A stretch of 45,025 nucleotides of DNA from Dehalococcoidia bacterium (lineage in GTDB: Bacteria > Chloroflexota > Dehalococcoidia > Lucifugimonadales > UBA3495): the NCBI GenBank assembly GCA_002724585.1, contig PBPE01000040.1, forward strand, positions 20,857 to 65,881, given 5' to 3'. Shown here in pieces: positions 20,646 through 30,476 of this stretch (positions are counted from its first letter, which is position 1; the number at the start of each line of letters is the position of its first letter). The notes under the pieces were generated by a model, which had not been told where the DNA came from, searched no databases, and saw nothing but the letters and a program-made list of their open reading frames with translations. The translations under genes and the position numbers were made by a program.

Positions 20646-21716
20646 ATGGCTACACAAACAATAAGTGTAACGTTGCAATACGAGAAATCCATAGGAAGGG
20701 CAGAGTTTTCTGGGCCTGGATTCCGTAATCCTGTCGCAATGGCACGCGGCGAAGACGATACTATGTACGTGGTTAGCAGGTCGTATGAATACCGACCGGA
20801 CGGTAAACGAATAACCATATGCACGACTGATGAGGATTATGTAGGGGAATTCGCCAGAGGTGTAACTGATCAAGGAGAAGGGGAGGCCACATCTGCTGAC
20901 GGCGCTCTCATTTGGCCCACTGCTATAGCGATCAATAGCGAAGGAAACGTTTACGTCGCTGATGAAGCCCTAGATAGGGTATCTATTTACAACCAAGATG
21001 GCGAATTTCTTGGCAAATGGGAAAAATCTGGTTCCGGTGATGGTGAGTGGAGCAAGCCTTCCGGATTAGCTTTCGGACAAGGTGACGTCCTATATATGGT
21101 AGATAGTGGTAATAATAGAGTGCAAAAATTCGCCAAAGACGGTCAATTTCTTGGTCAATGGGGTTCGAAAGGGACCGGAGACGGGGAATTTAACATGCCT
21201 TATGGCATAACTGTCGATGCTAACGGAGATGTTTATGTAGCTGATTGGCGAAATGATCGTATTCAGAAATTCAGCTCTGATGGCCAATTCTTAATGAAGT
21301 TCGGATCGCATGGTTCTGATCCAGGCGAATTGGATAGGCCAACTGATGTTGCAGTTGATGGCGATGGTGATATCTATGTAGCCGATTGGAATAACGAAAG
21401 GTTGCAGGTGTTCGACCGGGACGGTAACTATCTGACTCATACTGAAGGTGAGGGTACATTGTCTAAATGGGGTGCAGCCAAACTAGATGGCGGAAACCCA
21501 GAAATGTGGCATGAGAGAGCAGTTGCGCAAGGTCTAGAACGCGAAAAGCTGTTCTGGGGTCCAATTGCAGTAGAAGTTGACGATGACGGCAAAATATTTG
21601 TTGTAGAATCAGCTAGGTCACGTATTCAGGTATTTAGGAAGCAGTACCCACGGTATTATGGACCTGGTGAATCTATGCCGGGGACCGTTGGTGGTGTAGG
21701 CAGTGGAAGGCTCTAA
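20646..21716 (+). CDS. NHL-repeat six-bladed beta-propeller protein
   Basis: Repeated NxxVYVADxxNDRIQKFSxDGQFLxxxGSxGxGxGEF units; start ATG 20646 with GAGG upstream. Confidence 0.9.
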   Translation: MATQTISVTLQYEKSIGRAEFSGPGFRNPVAMARGEDDTMYVVSRSYEYRPDGKRITICTTDEDYVGEFARGVTDQGEGEATSADGALIWPTAIAINSEGNVYVADEALDRVSIYNQDGEFLGKWEKSGSGDGEWSKPSGLAFGQGDVLYMVDSGNNRVQKFAKDGQFLGQWGSKGTGDGEFNMPYGITVDANGDVYVADWRNDRIQKFSSDGQFLMKFGSHGSDPGELDRPTDVAVDGDGDIYVADWNNERLQVFDRDGNYLTHTEGEGTLSKWGAAKLDGGNPEMWHERAVAQGLEREKLFWGPIAVEVDDDGKIFVVESARSRIQVFRKQYPRYYGPGESMPGTVGGVGSGRL

Positions 21717-21823
21717 ATAGGAACCACATAACCCATATTACGTAACTATATTCCCAAACAAAGTCGAATCAAATGAACTTGTGAGGCTCTGTTTGGGATA
21801 ATTTCTGTCTTTGTGGAGGATAA

Positions 21824-22246
21824 TTGACTACCCAGCAAGAAGTTGTGGCTCTCCTAAAGCCGCTAGGGCTTAGGTTGACCCCACAAAGGCTCGCGATCGC
21901 TGAAGTTATCATCAATTCAGCTGACCATCCGACAGTTAAAGAGGTTTTTGATCGTGTTAGGGAATTTTTCCCATATATAACAATTGCTACCGTGTATTCG
22001 ACATTAACAACTCTTTGTGAGGCTGGAGTTGTACATGAGTTGGCTTTTCAGAGGCAATCACGGTACGATGCAAATATATCACCTCATGCTAACTTAGTTT
22101 GTATAAACTGTGGATCAGTTATAGATTCAGAGGTAGGCCAAGATACAGTCAGTGAACTCCGTGGAATAATATCTGATGAGTCATCTTTCACAGTCGCGTC
22201 GCAAAGAGTAGATTTTTACGGCTTATGCGAAGGTTGTTCTCCATAA
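21824..22246 (+). CDS. Fur/PerR family transcriptional regulator
   Basis: LRLTPQRLAIAEVI...HPTVKEVFDRVREFFPYITIATVYSTLTTL; CINCG and CEGC zinc motifs; TTG start with GGAGG upstream. Confidence 0.92.
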   Translation: MTTQQEVVALLKPLGLRLTPQRLAIAEVIINSADHPTVKEVFDRVREFFPYITIATVYSTLTTLCEAGVVHELAFQRQSRYDANISPHANLVCINCGSVIDSEVGQDTVSELRGIISDESSFTVASQRVDFYGLCEGCSP

Positions 22247-22377
22247 CTGACTAGAACTCTCTCGACTTATAGGAGATAGCTGGTCGAAATGCTTTCCGGT
22301 AGTACATGATACTGTGAACTCCCTTAATAGCTTGGTGTACTCTTGCGATTACTATTCATATTGAAGGTGCTCGTGCG

Positions 22378-23556
22378 TTGGCAGTTATATCCCAATTATT
22401 CTTGACTAATTTTAGAAGTTTTCAAGAGCTAAACTTACAGCTTTCACCAGGGATTATTGTTTTTCATGGTGATAATGCGCAAGGGAAAACCACTCTGCTT
22501 GAAGCAATATACCTTCTAGCGATAGCAAGGTCATATAGAGCTGAGAATGAAAGAGAGGTCGTAAACTTTGACGCAGCGAAAAGAGGCGAGCAAGGATTGG
22601 TCGGCGGACTAGTACTTCAGCAAACTGAGCCTCTTAGTGTTTATGTAGGATATCAAACACTAGTTCTACCTGACTCAGAAAAAAATGATGTTGAAGATAA
22701 CAACGTTGTCAGATATTCAGTACGAAAACAGATTCGTGTCAACAAAATTGCACGGACCTCATCCCAGCTCATTGGGCAAGTTAGTGCCGTTCTTTTTAGC
22801 GCCGAAGATATAGATTTAGTGTACGGATCTCCGTCGAGACGTCGGAAATTTCTGAATATATTGATTTCTCAAGCTGACTCAGCTTATGTTTCGTCGTTGC
22901 AGAGATATCAAAGAGTAATACATCAAAGAAATCAACTCCTCAAATCCATTCGAGAGAATAGATCTGAAATCGGGGAACTAGAATACTGGGATGAACAATT
23001 AGTCATTGAAGGGACACATATTATTTCAAAACGGCAAGTATGTATGCTGACTCTCTCGGAATTGTGTTTGGAGCACCATAAATCTTTAGGTGAATCTGAC
23101 ACAGTTTTTCAGATTAAGTACATCCCAAGTATCACGCCTGGTAGAAGTGCTGATGAAACTTCAACCCATTTTGCCGAATCCCTTAGAGAGTTGAGGAAGC
23201 GTGAAATCTTCTCTGCTACTACTTTAATAGGGCCACATCGGGATGATTTTTCAATGATGGATGGTGTACGAAATCTCGGAACATTCTCCTCGCGAGGAGA
23301 AGCCAGAACCTCAGCCTTAATATTACGATTAGCTGAAGCATCTTATTTATCAGCCCGACGCGGAGATCCGCCGATTATATTGTTAGATGATGTGTTATCA
23401 GAAATGGACGTGAATAGAAGATCTAGGGTAATGTCTAAATTAAGGGATTATCCGCAGTCGATCATAACTACTACAGATAGAGGTATTGTTAGCGAGTATT
23501 TTGGAGAAACAGCCTCTTACTTTTTGGTTGCAAAAGGCGCAGTACAACAAACTTAA
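22378..23556 (+). CDS. recF: DNA replication and repair protein RecF
   Basis: ISQLFLTNFRSFQELNL, HGDNAQGKTTLLEAIYLLA Walker A, LFSAEDIDLVYGSPSRRRKFLN, PIILLDDVLSEMD Walker B; TTG start. Confidence 0.93.
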   Translation: MAVISQLFLTNFRSFQELNLQLSPGIIVFHGDNAQGKTTLLEAIYLLAIARSYRAENEREVVNFDAAKRGEQGLVGGLVLQQTEPLSVYVGYQTLVLPDSEKNDVEDNNVVRYSVRKQIRVNKIARTSSQLIGQVSAVLFSAEDIDLVYGSPSRRRKFLNILISQADSAYVSSLQRYQRVIHQRNQLLKSIRENRSEIGELEYWDEQLVIEGTHIISKRQVCMLTLSELCLEHHKSLGESDTVFQIKYIPSITPGRSADETSTHFAESLRELRKREIFSATTLIGPHRDDFSMMDGVRNLGTFSSRGEARTSALILRLAEASYLSARRGDPPIILLDDVLSEMDVNRRSRVMSKLRDYPQSIITTTDRGIVSEYFGETASYFLVAKGAVQQT

Positions 23557-23698
23557 ATCACTAAACGTGATAACTTTATTCGCGGTTCTTAATTTATACC
23601 GATGATATAATCCTATCGTTTCCGGGATTTGCTGATGTTGTTTATAGGAGTGAATTGTCATTAATATTGACGCTGTAATAAGTGCACTTGGACTAAGT

Positions 23699-24790
23699 GT
23701 GCCATCTCTCGTTTCAGTCTTGGTGTCGTTATCTGTCATAGCGGCTACCGTAATACTAGTACTCCTACTGTACAGCGTTATTTTTCCATTGATACGCCGC
23801 GTAGGTAGGTACGATCCAACTAGTCTTGTAGGTACATTCCTAATATCTCTACGTCTCCCAGTAGCATTGTATATAGGGTTATTCGGCCTTTATGTGGCTG
23901 TTACTGTACCGTTTGATATAAACAGCCTAGAGTCAGCGGTGATCAATAAATTCGCTTTCTTATGTGCCATTGCAATAACTGTACTGGCAATAGCTGTAGT
24001 TATTTCTAAGGGATGCTTATGGTATATCCTGAACATCGCGCCCAAAACACCTACCATATTGGATGACCGAATAATGCCTTTGGTTAGGCGTGTGGCGGTG
24101 CTGATAGTTATCGGTATTGGTGGACTACAGATATTAGATCAATTGGGTATAAATATTAGTCCTCTACTAGCTGGTCTGGGACTCGGGGGATTGGCTGTAG
24201 CACTCGCTTTGCAGCCAACTCTTAGTAATATATTTTCTGGCACCTATGTAATGACCGAAGGTGTTGTTGCGCCTGGTGATTATATAGAAATGGAAGGTGG
24301 ATTGTCCGGATATGTTATAGATGTTAGTTGGCGTAGTACTCGCTTGAGGACTTGGGAAAATAACCTAATCGTTGTACCTAATTCTAGATTTGCCGAATCA
24401 ATAATCACGAATTATCGGAGCCCTTCATTACCAATGAATATATTGGTGACTTGTGGAGTTAGTTATGATAGTGATCTCGACAGAGTTGAATTTATAGCAA
24501 AAGAAGTGATGGAAACTGTGCTGTCGTCCGACCCAAATGCAGTAGAATCGTATGGAAGTTGGTTTGGTTTTGATAATTTTGGTGATTCGAACGTGGATTT
24601 CTGGCTATTCCTTCAAGCAAGAGATAGATTGTCGAGTTTTGAATTGAAGAGTAATCTTATCAAGCATTTGCATAAGAGGTTCTCTGAAGAAGCCATAGTG
24701 ATAAATTATCCAGTAAGAACACTGCAATTCCCCGAGAAGTTACTTGTAGAGACAAATAATAACAATGAAAATATCATTCACACGGGGTAA
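23699..24790 (+). CDS. Small-conductance mechanosensitive ion channel family (MscS)
   Basis: LLAGLGLGGLAVALALQPTLSNIFSGTYVMTEG pore helix, GDYIEMEGGLSGYVIDVSWRSTRLRTWENNLIVVPNS; start uncertain. Confidence 0.92.
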   Translation: MPSLVSVLVSLSVIAATVILVLLLYSVIFPLIRRVGRYDPTSLVGTFLISLRLPVALYIGLFGLYVAVTVPFDINSLESAVINKFAFLCAIAITVLAIAVVISKGCLWYILNIAPKTPTILDDRIMPLVRRVAVLIVIGIGGLQILDQLGINISPLLAGLGLGGLAVALALQPTLSNIFSGTYVMTEGVVAPGDYIEMEGGLSGYVIDVSWRSTRLRTWENNLIVVPNSRFAESIITNYRSPSLPMNILVTCGVSYDSDLDRVEFIAKEVMETVLSSDPNAVESYGSWFGFDNFGDSNVDFWLFLQARDRLSSFELKSNLIKHLHKRFSEEAIVINYPVRTLQFPEKLLVETNNNNENIIHTG

Positions 24791-24830
24791 TCTGAATTCT
24801 GAGGCTATTTGAATAAAATAGTCGGTATCC

Positions 24831-24859
24831 TTGCTACCATTCTAGGCGATTGCTATAAT
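24831..24859 (+). promoter_or_regulatory. sigma70-type promoter for tRNA-Ile
   Basis: TTGCTA (24831-24836), 17-bp spacer, TATAAT (24854-24859), about 20 bp before the tRNA 5' end. Confidence 0.75.
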
Positions 24860-24879
24860 TCATGTTCGATACCCGAAAG

Positions 24880-24956
24880 GGGCCTGTAGCTCAGGTGGTT
24901 AGAGCGCAGTCCTGATAAGACTGAGGTCGTTGGTTCGAGTCCATCCAGGCCCACCA
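24880..24956 (+). tRNA. tRNA-Ile(GAU) including encoded CCA
   Basis: GGGCCTG acceptor pairs with CAGGCCC; anticodon stem-loop CAGTC-CTGATAA-GACTG (GAT); GGTTCGAGTCC T-loop; 3' ACCA. Confidence 0.97.
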
Positions 24957-24986
24957 TCAAATTCTAGTTAGATAAGCATATATCGA

Positions 24987-25901
24987 CTAAAGAATAGCGA
25001 TGGGGTTAACAGGAGACCCTGTACCCCCAACTACTCGTAATGGATTAACTGTTAACATAAATTCGTAACGATTCTCTTGTCTGCACGCATCAGCTAACGG
25101 TTCCAATAGTGCATTATCCAATAATCCGATCCCGTATGCGAAGATAGCCGCGTGAACTGACCATGGGATATCATAACCGCTTGGCATGTAATCCATCATG
25201 TCCCAGACTAATAGGCAGCAATCGGATTGTCTGAGAAATTTTAGACACGAAGCGTGTAAACCAGGCCTGCCAGATGGATCGCTTCCCCACATAGGATTCG
25301 TTTCGTTCCATTTTTCTCTTCCGCCGTATACGCAAATTGCGTCTCCCTGTTCAAGAGAAACGCCTTGTGATTTGGCTATGTCTTCTAGTTCCCAGCCATG
25401 TATTGGACTCTGCATTGAAGCGAATGGTTCTCCTCTGTAAGAAGGTACATCTAGGAGAACACCTCTGGTTATTATTCCTTCCTTCCATTGCTCTACTGAG
25501 CCCCAGGTGGAACCTTGGAATGTTATGACATCATCAGGGTTTCTACCATTCCACATTCCATTTTCATCCCAGACATGACATAAGGCATCCAGATGAGTGT
25601 TAGCTTGCCCGTGATAGGAGACGCCGTAGTAGTCTGTAGCGGATCCGCCTCGAGGCGGGCGTTCATTGCGATTCATGAAATGTTGGGCGGGCGTCGGATT
25701 ATTTGCGGCTGGTGTTTTAGGGAATTCTCTACTTAAGGACACCGCACGGCCAGACTTAACTAAACTGGCAGCGTGTAGACGTTTTTTATTGTCTATCATA
25801 TTTACTGCGCCAATCTGGTCATCTTGGCCCCAGCGTCCCCAGTTACGGTCATTCTGGATGTACGATAGAATTTCTTCTTGAGTAGGAATCTTATTATTCA
25901 T
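24987..25901 (-). CDS. Cyclase family protein (kynurenine formamidase-like)
   Basis: SYHGQANTHLDALCHVW metal-binding motif; GVLLDVPSYRG; GDAICVYGG. Confidence 0.88.
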   Translation of the reverse strand: MNNKIPTQEEILSYIQNDRNWGRWGQDDQIGAVNMIDNKKRLHAASLVKSGRAVSLSREFPKTPAANNPTPAQHFMNRNERPPRGGSATDYYGVSYHGQANTHLDALCHVWDENGMWNGRNPDDVITFQGSTWGSVEQWKEGIITRGVLLDVPSYRGEPFASMQSPIHGWELEDIAKSQGVSLEQGDAICVYGGREKWNETNPMWGSDPSGRPGLHASCLKFLRQSDCCLLVWDMMDYMPSGYDIPWSVHAAIFAYGIGLLDNALLEPLADACRQENRYEFMLTVNPLRVVGGTGSPVNPIAIL

Positions 25902-26000
25902 GTTACCGCTCCTTAGTAATAGGATTTACCAGATGTTATTGGCTGAGTCCATTTGCTTTCCGTATTAATCTAAATGGTATAAATAATCGCAATACCACTC

Positions 26001-26297
26001 TTACTTTCTCTGGTTAGATCGTCTGACCCGGAAAATACCAGTGTGTCGTTGGTTCCTGATCCATTTCAAGTATTTTCTTATTTCAGGATTGTTATTCAAT
26101 AAGCTGATATTGAATAATTCGTTGGCTAAGGTAGATTCCGAAAACAGGGCGTGTACTTGTCTGTGACATGTACTGCATAGGTCAGCAGTTGCGCCGAATT
26201 TTCCGCCCTTCGACTTTGGAATCAAATGGTGGACCGTATATCTATCTACTTCTCTCCGGCATAGTTCGCATTTTATTCTTGTGCTCTCTGCATACAT
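26001..26297 (-). CDS. HNH endonuclease-like protein
   Basis: CELCRREVDRYTVHHLIPKSKGGKFGATADLCSTCHRQVHALF. Confidence 0.8.
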   Translation of the reverse strand: MYAESTRIKCELCRREVDRYTVHHLIPKSKGGKFGATADLCSTCHRQVHALFSESTLANELFNISLLNNNPEIRKYLKWIRNQRHTGIFRVRRSNQRK

Positions 26298-26311
26298 AAA
26301 AAGAGATCATT

Positions 26312-26806
26312 TTAATTATGGTGCATATCGTGGTCATTGTTGTAAAGATATCGCCATGTAGGCATATCTACTTGCCATGAATGATCTTCCAATATCATCG
26401 GTATTACCAATCCCGACATCATACGTCTTTCATGGACGCGGCTGTTGTCTTGCGTAACCCCGAAAGGTAGAAAAACAAAGGCATGCACATCGTCAATATA
26501 ATTAGTTGGAGATACTCCCAGATCAGTTAAATCTTCCAATGGCCACATACCTAATACGGTCGTTCGGAAATCTTCCATCATTGAGATTCTCATCGGATGA
26601 CCAGAGTCGTAACCTGCCTGATAAGCATCTTGCATATTGATATTATTTTTGGTTGCCCAAACTCCCATACGCATACCTTTCGTCTCTTTAGATAATAGGG
26701 ACCAAGCCAGGTCCATATTTCCATCTCGCACTGATTCTGCGAATAGGCCTGCTCTATTTCCTACGTCATCGGGTTCAAGGCTTCTTTTTTTTCCTGGTAT
26801 GCGCAT
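26312..26806 (-). CDS. Hypothetical protein
   Basis: 164-aa ORF immediately upstream of the HNH gene on the same strand. Confidence 0.55.
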   Translation of the reverse strand: MRIPGKKRSLEPDDVGNRAGLFAESVRDGNMDLAWSLLSKETKGMRMGVWATKNNINMQDAYQAGYDSGHPMRISMMEDFRTTVLGMWPLEDLTDLGVSPTNYIDDVHAFVFLPFGVTQDNSRVHERRMMSGLVIPMILEDHSWQVDMPTWRYLYNNDHDMHHN

Positions 26807-26899
26807 TGTGCCTACTTCCGTATCTCAAGGTAGAGAATGATTTTGATATTCAGTGATTGGTTGGATGATGGGGCGAATTAAGTAATCAATTAATCAGAG

Positions 26900-28612
26900 T
26901 CAATACCCTATGCTGTAACCATCGTAGCGAGGGTCTGCTGCTCCTTGTAGAACGCCGGTGGAAGAGTCTACTTGAATGATCATTTCTCTCCCAGTAACTC
27001 CATCCCATTGATCCAAAACCCTTACATTGTGCCCCTTGTCTTTAAGAATTTGGATTGTTTCCTCGGCAAATCTGCCTTCCATAAGCAGTTCGTTTTCACA
27101 GATGTGCGGTATGTTAGATTCAGTAGGGCTATGGTTATTTTTCCATCTGGGAGCTTCGACTGCTTCTGATATCGTCATTCCAAAGTCCACCAGATCACTA
27201 ATTATTTGCATATTGGCTTGGACTTGAGTATCCGCTCCAGGCGTTCCTAGAACATATTTCAATCCACCTCTGGGATCTCGATTTACTGAATCCCCGTTGA
27301 AGACCATAACAGGGTTCATTGTGTGCCTAACTCTTTTGCCAGGTACTAGACAATCGATATGATCTTCATCTAGATGCCAATAGGTCATTCGGTTGTTCAA
27401 TAGTATCCCAGTACCTGGGGCTACTATGCTGGAACCCCACGAACTTTGCAGGCTTTGTAATTGGCATACTGCATTACCATTTTTGTCCGCGATCACGAAA
27501 CATGTAGTATCTTCTTCTTCAACTACTGCTCCGGTCCTGATACCCTCACTTGGTTCTCCGGATTGATATGCCCAGGGGTTTCCCTCCATTACAACATCGT
27601 TTGTGCTTGCCATGTTAATGACCTTTGCACGTTCAGATGCATAATCCTTCGACAAAAGGCCTTCTATAGGCACATCGATATAATCTGGATCTGCAACATA
27701 TGCCTCACGGTCACTGAACGCAAGTTTTTTCGCTTCGACCATAACATGTATTGCATCAGCAGTATCGTATCCGAGATGCGAAATATCAAAATTTTCGATA
27801 ATATTTAATTCTTGTAATAGTATATGACCGCTAGAATTAGGAGGGGCTTCGTAAACAGTGTGACCCCTGTAGGTGGTCGAAATAGGATCTTGCCAGCGAG
27901 CAGAGCAGTCGGCCATATCTTTCATGGTCAGCAGTCCGCCTTCGGATTGGACAAAATCTACTATTGATCTAGCAATATCTCCCGTGTAAAACCCTTCCCG
28001 TCCCTCTTTTGCAAGAAGCTTCAAAGTTTCAGCTAGATCTTTCTGATAAATAATATCTCCCGGTTGGAGAGGTTTTCCATTTTTGGTAAATATGGCCGCT
28101 GATGAAGGGAATTCACAAAGAAGATTATCTTGTCCAATGGTATTTGACAGGTAGTGAGTTACAGGGAAACCATTCTCGGCCAGATCTATAGCGCATTGGA
28201 ATAAATCTATAAGTGGAAGGGACCCGAATTTTTCGTGTGTATCTATCCAACTATGCACCAGGCCTGGCACCGACATAGATAGTACGCCTTTGGTAGGAAT
28301 GCCAATGGGGAGGAATCTATCTCTGGTAGCAGCATATGGTGCTGCTCCGGTCCCATTGGATATGCTTATCTTGTTATCTGCTTTCCAATAGACCATGATG
28401 AATCCGTCTCCACCTATGCCGGACATCATGGGCTCCACTACATTGAGGGCAGCTGCGGTGGCTATGGCAGCGTCAACTGCATTGCCTCCTTTTTGCAGTA
28501 TTGATATACCTGCTTGGGAAGCAAGAGGGTGTCCCGAACAAACCATACCATTCTTACCCATTACAACAGGTCTGTGCGATGTGAATTGGATTCCGTGTGG
28601 GGAAGCGGGCAT
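26900..28612 (-). CDS. Gamma-glutamyltransferase
   Basis: GGNAVDAAIATAAALNVVEPMMSGIGGDGF, DTTCFVIADKNGNAV (catalytic Thr region), GTPGADTQVQ. ATG 28612 has AAGGAG; the longer ORF start is a repeat artefact. Confidence 0.93.
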   Translation of the reverse strand: MPASPHGIQFTSHRPVVMGKNGMVCSGHPLASQAGISILQKGGNAVDAAIATAAALNVVEPMMSGIGGDGFIMVYWKADNKISISNGTGAAPYAATRDRFLPIGIPTKGVLSMSVPGLVHSWIDTHEKFGSLPLIDLFQCAIDLAENGFPVTHYLSNTIGQDNLLCEFPSSAAIFTKNGKPLQPGDIIYQKDLAETLKLLAKEGREGFYTGDIARSIVDFVQSEGGLLTMKDMADCSARWQDPISTTYRGHTVYEAPPNSSGHILLQELNIIENFDISHLGYDTADAIHVMVEAKKLAFSDREAYVADPDYIDVPIEGLLSKDYASERAKVINMASTNDVVMEGNPWAYQSGEPSEGIRTGAVVEEEDTTCFVIADKNGNAVCQLQSLQSSWGSSIVAPGTGILLNNRMTYWHLDEDHIDCLVPGKRVRHTMNPVMVFNGDSVNRDPRGGLKYVLGTPGADTQVQANMQIISDLVDFGMTISEAVEAPRWKNNHSPTESNIPHICENELLMEGRFAEETIQILKDKGHNVRVLDQWDGVTGREMIIQVDSSTGVLQGAADPRYDGYSIGY

Positions 28613-28681
28613 AAATGGTCTCCTTAAAATTATTAAGTCGATTATGATATTGAGTGGTTGTATCGTCAATAATGGGGATAA

Positions 28682-28712
28682 AATTAAAGGGCCCCTGGTG
28701 GGCCCTTTAATT
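28682..28712 (-). terminator. Rho-independent terminator after the HesB-like gene
   Basis: AATTAAAGGGCCC / CTGGT / GGGCCCTTTAATT, 13-bp perfect stem, T-rich on the minus-strand 3' side. Confidence 0.85.
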
Positions 28713-28728
28713 GTCTGTAATTGTTGTT

Positions 28729-29106
28729 TTAGTGACCGCCGCAGCCGCCACCACCACAGCCGCAACCTCCACCGCCACAGCCGCAACCTCCGCCGCCGCA
28801 ACCGCAACCTCCGCCGCTAGCGTACATGGGGTTGTTGATTACGAAACCAACTTGACCGCCAAAATTTTCCACGTAATCTATAGTAGCTTCTTCTAGGAAA
28901 GGAGCACTATCAGAATCCATTAAGAAACTGACGCCATCCATACTCAGTACTGTATCATCTGCCTGGCTTTCGGTTTCCATGGTTAACATGTACTGTAATC
29001 CACCATCTTGAGACGGCATAGCGACTACTCTTAAGGAGCTTCCAGCTTCTCCTTCTCCCTCGATTACTTCCTTGAGTTTCTCGATTGCTAGTGTTGTTAC
29101 TTCCAT
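28729..29106 (-). CDS. HesB/IscA-like protein with Gly-Cys repeat tail
   Basis: N-terminal VTTLAIEKLKEVIEGEG and GVSFLMDSDSAPFLEEATIDYVENFGGQVGFVINNP match the IscA/HesB fold; tail GGGCGCGGGGCGCGGGGCGCGGGGCGGH. Confidence 0.8.
   Translation of the reverse strand: MEVTTLAIEKLKEVIEGEGEAGSSLRVVAMPSQDGGLQYMLTMETESQADDTVLSMDGVSFLMDSDSAPFLEEATIDYVENFGGQVGFVINNPMYASGGGCGCGGGGCGCGGGGCGCGGGGCGGH
28737..28815 (-). repeat. 21-bp tandem repeat encoding CGCGGGG
   Basis: Visible repetition of ccgcaacctccRccgccRcagccgcaacctcc units within the HesB-like CDS. Confidence 0.8.
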
Positions 29107-29228
29107 CTTAATTCTCCCCCTATCTAGGATGCTTAGGAAGGTCTTAGTAAATATATATGCCTAAATTGAAGGCTACCATAGCACCGGGTTACAGTCAATT
29201 AGTATTCGTGCTGCGTAAAGTGTATTTG

Positions 29229-30476
29229 TTATATTGAAGCTAGCTTGGCGAGAGCTAAATTGGCTGCAACTTTTCCAGACACTATAGCTCCATTAATAGA
29301 GCCATTTTCTCGATAATCTCCACATACTAAGACTCCGTTTTCAAGATATACAGTCTGATCTTTTATTCTTGAAAATTTTGGTGATTGGTCTGGCAGTACG
29401 TGAGGTATTACGTAAGAGTTCAGATGCTCCCAATCGTCAACTTCATTGCCGAACCAATCTCGTGCTTGTGTTACCACATCTGACATCATGTCCAAATCAT
29501 TGTCATATTTGTTACCTAGGACTGTTATTGATATTAACGATTTGCCGTTTGGCGCGTATGACATTGATACATTACTAGGGACGCATAAACTATTTATGGG
29601 TCCGTAGCCTGTTCCGTTTAGCGCTAGATAATCTTTGATGCCTGGCGACTTGTCGGCACAAAAGTAAATGCACGTTGAGCCTTTATATGAGGGATACGGT
29701 ACTTCTATAAGGGTTTCTGCGGAAGGACCGTCAGTAGCGACGATCACAGTATCGGCGTTAATATGGTCACCGGAAGATGTCTCGATCGCAGTTCCTGTTA
29801 CGCGTTTTACATGGGTGTTCAATAGAGTTGACTTATGAGGTAGTGATTGTCCCATTTGCGAGGGAATAGCCTGAATTCCTTGCTCTGGAAGAGTCGTCTC
29901 ACCCGCTGACATCATTGAGAATATGAACTCAAACATGATACTTGATGTGACCAATTCGCTATCCCCGAATACCCCGCCTAATAGTGGCCTAAAGAAGGTT
30001 TGGATGATCTGTTCGGAAAAGCCTAGGTTTTTCAGATATTGGCGACTCTGGATATCCTCGCCATTGAAAATGTCATTTAGAGATTTGCTTTTGAGTGCTC
30101 TCCGGAGTAATCCAACTTTCAACTTGTCCTGTAATGATCCTATCGGAGCGCGAAGAGTATTCAGTAAATTTATAGGCTTACGCCAAGGGTCAGCCACTTT
30201 ATGGAACTTATTGTTTATGCGCACGAGACTTCCGGGATAGAACTCATGCAAGTTGAGGGATTCGTAATCTAGTTCCTGCTTAGTGTCAGGATAGGCTGTA
30301 AATAAGACTTGAAACCCTCTATCAAGTAAATATCCATTGATGTAGTCTGTTCGTAGCCTACCCCCTACGGAATCAGATTGGTCTACTAACAAAAATGGTG
30401 TATTTGAGCGATGTAATGCTCGTGCACAGGAAAGCCCTGCCAATCCTGCCCCGACTATTATCACATCATATTTCAT
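29229..30476 (-). CDS. NAD(P)/FAD-dependent oxidoreductase (amine oxidase/phytoene desaturase-like)
   Basis: YDVIIVGAGLAGLSCARALHRSNTPFLLVDQSDSVGGRLRTD dinucleotide motif; C-terminal VLVCGDYRENGSINGAIVSGKVAA. Confidence 0.9.
   Translation of the reverse strand: MKYDVIIVGAGLAGLSCARALHRSNTPFLLVDQSDSVGGRLRTDYINGYLLDRGFQVLFTAYPDTKQELDYESLNLHEFYPGSLVRINNKFHKVADPWRKPINLLNTLRAPIGSLQDKLKVGLLRRALKSKSLNDIFNGEDIQSRQYLKNLGFSEQIIQTFFRPLLGGVFGDSELVTSSIMFEFIFSMMSAGETTLPEQGIQAIPSQMGQSLPHKSTLLNTHVKRVTGTAIETSSGDHINADTVIVATDGPSAETLIEVPYPSYKGSTCIYFCADKSPGIKDYLALNGTGYGPINSLCVPSNVSMSYAPNGKSLISITVLGNKYDNDLDMMSDVVTQARDWFGNEVDDWEHLNSYVIPHVLPDQSPKFSRIKDQTVYLENGVLVCGDYRENGSINGAIVSGKVAANLALAKLASI

Noticed and set aside
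20603-21459. Minus-strand ORFs inside the NHL gene
   Set aside because: Repetitive beta-propeller coding produces spurious antisense ORFs; the plus-strand protein is clear.
21824-23556. Possible replication-origin neighbourhood because of recF
   Set aside because: No dnaA, dnaN or gyrB nearby and no obvious DnaA-box cluster noticed.
28613-28807. N-terminal extension of the gamma-glutamyltransferase ORF (MRLRRRRLRLWRWRL...)
   Set aside because: It reads the opposite phase of the HesB Gly-Cys repeat and crosses a terminator hairpin; ATG 28612 has a good SD and starts the conserved domain.
28395-28896. Plus-strand ORFs rich in Arg/His or Ala/Thr
   Set aside because: Antisense artefacts of the 21-bp repeat and the gamma-glutamyltransferase gene; no SD and no recognisable family.
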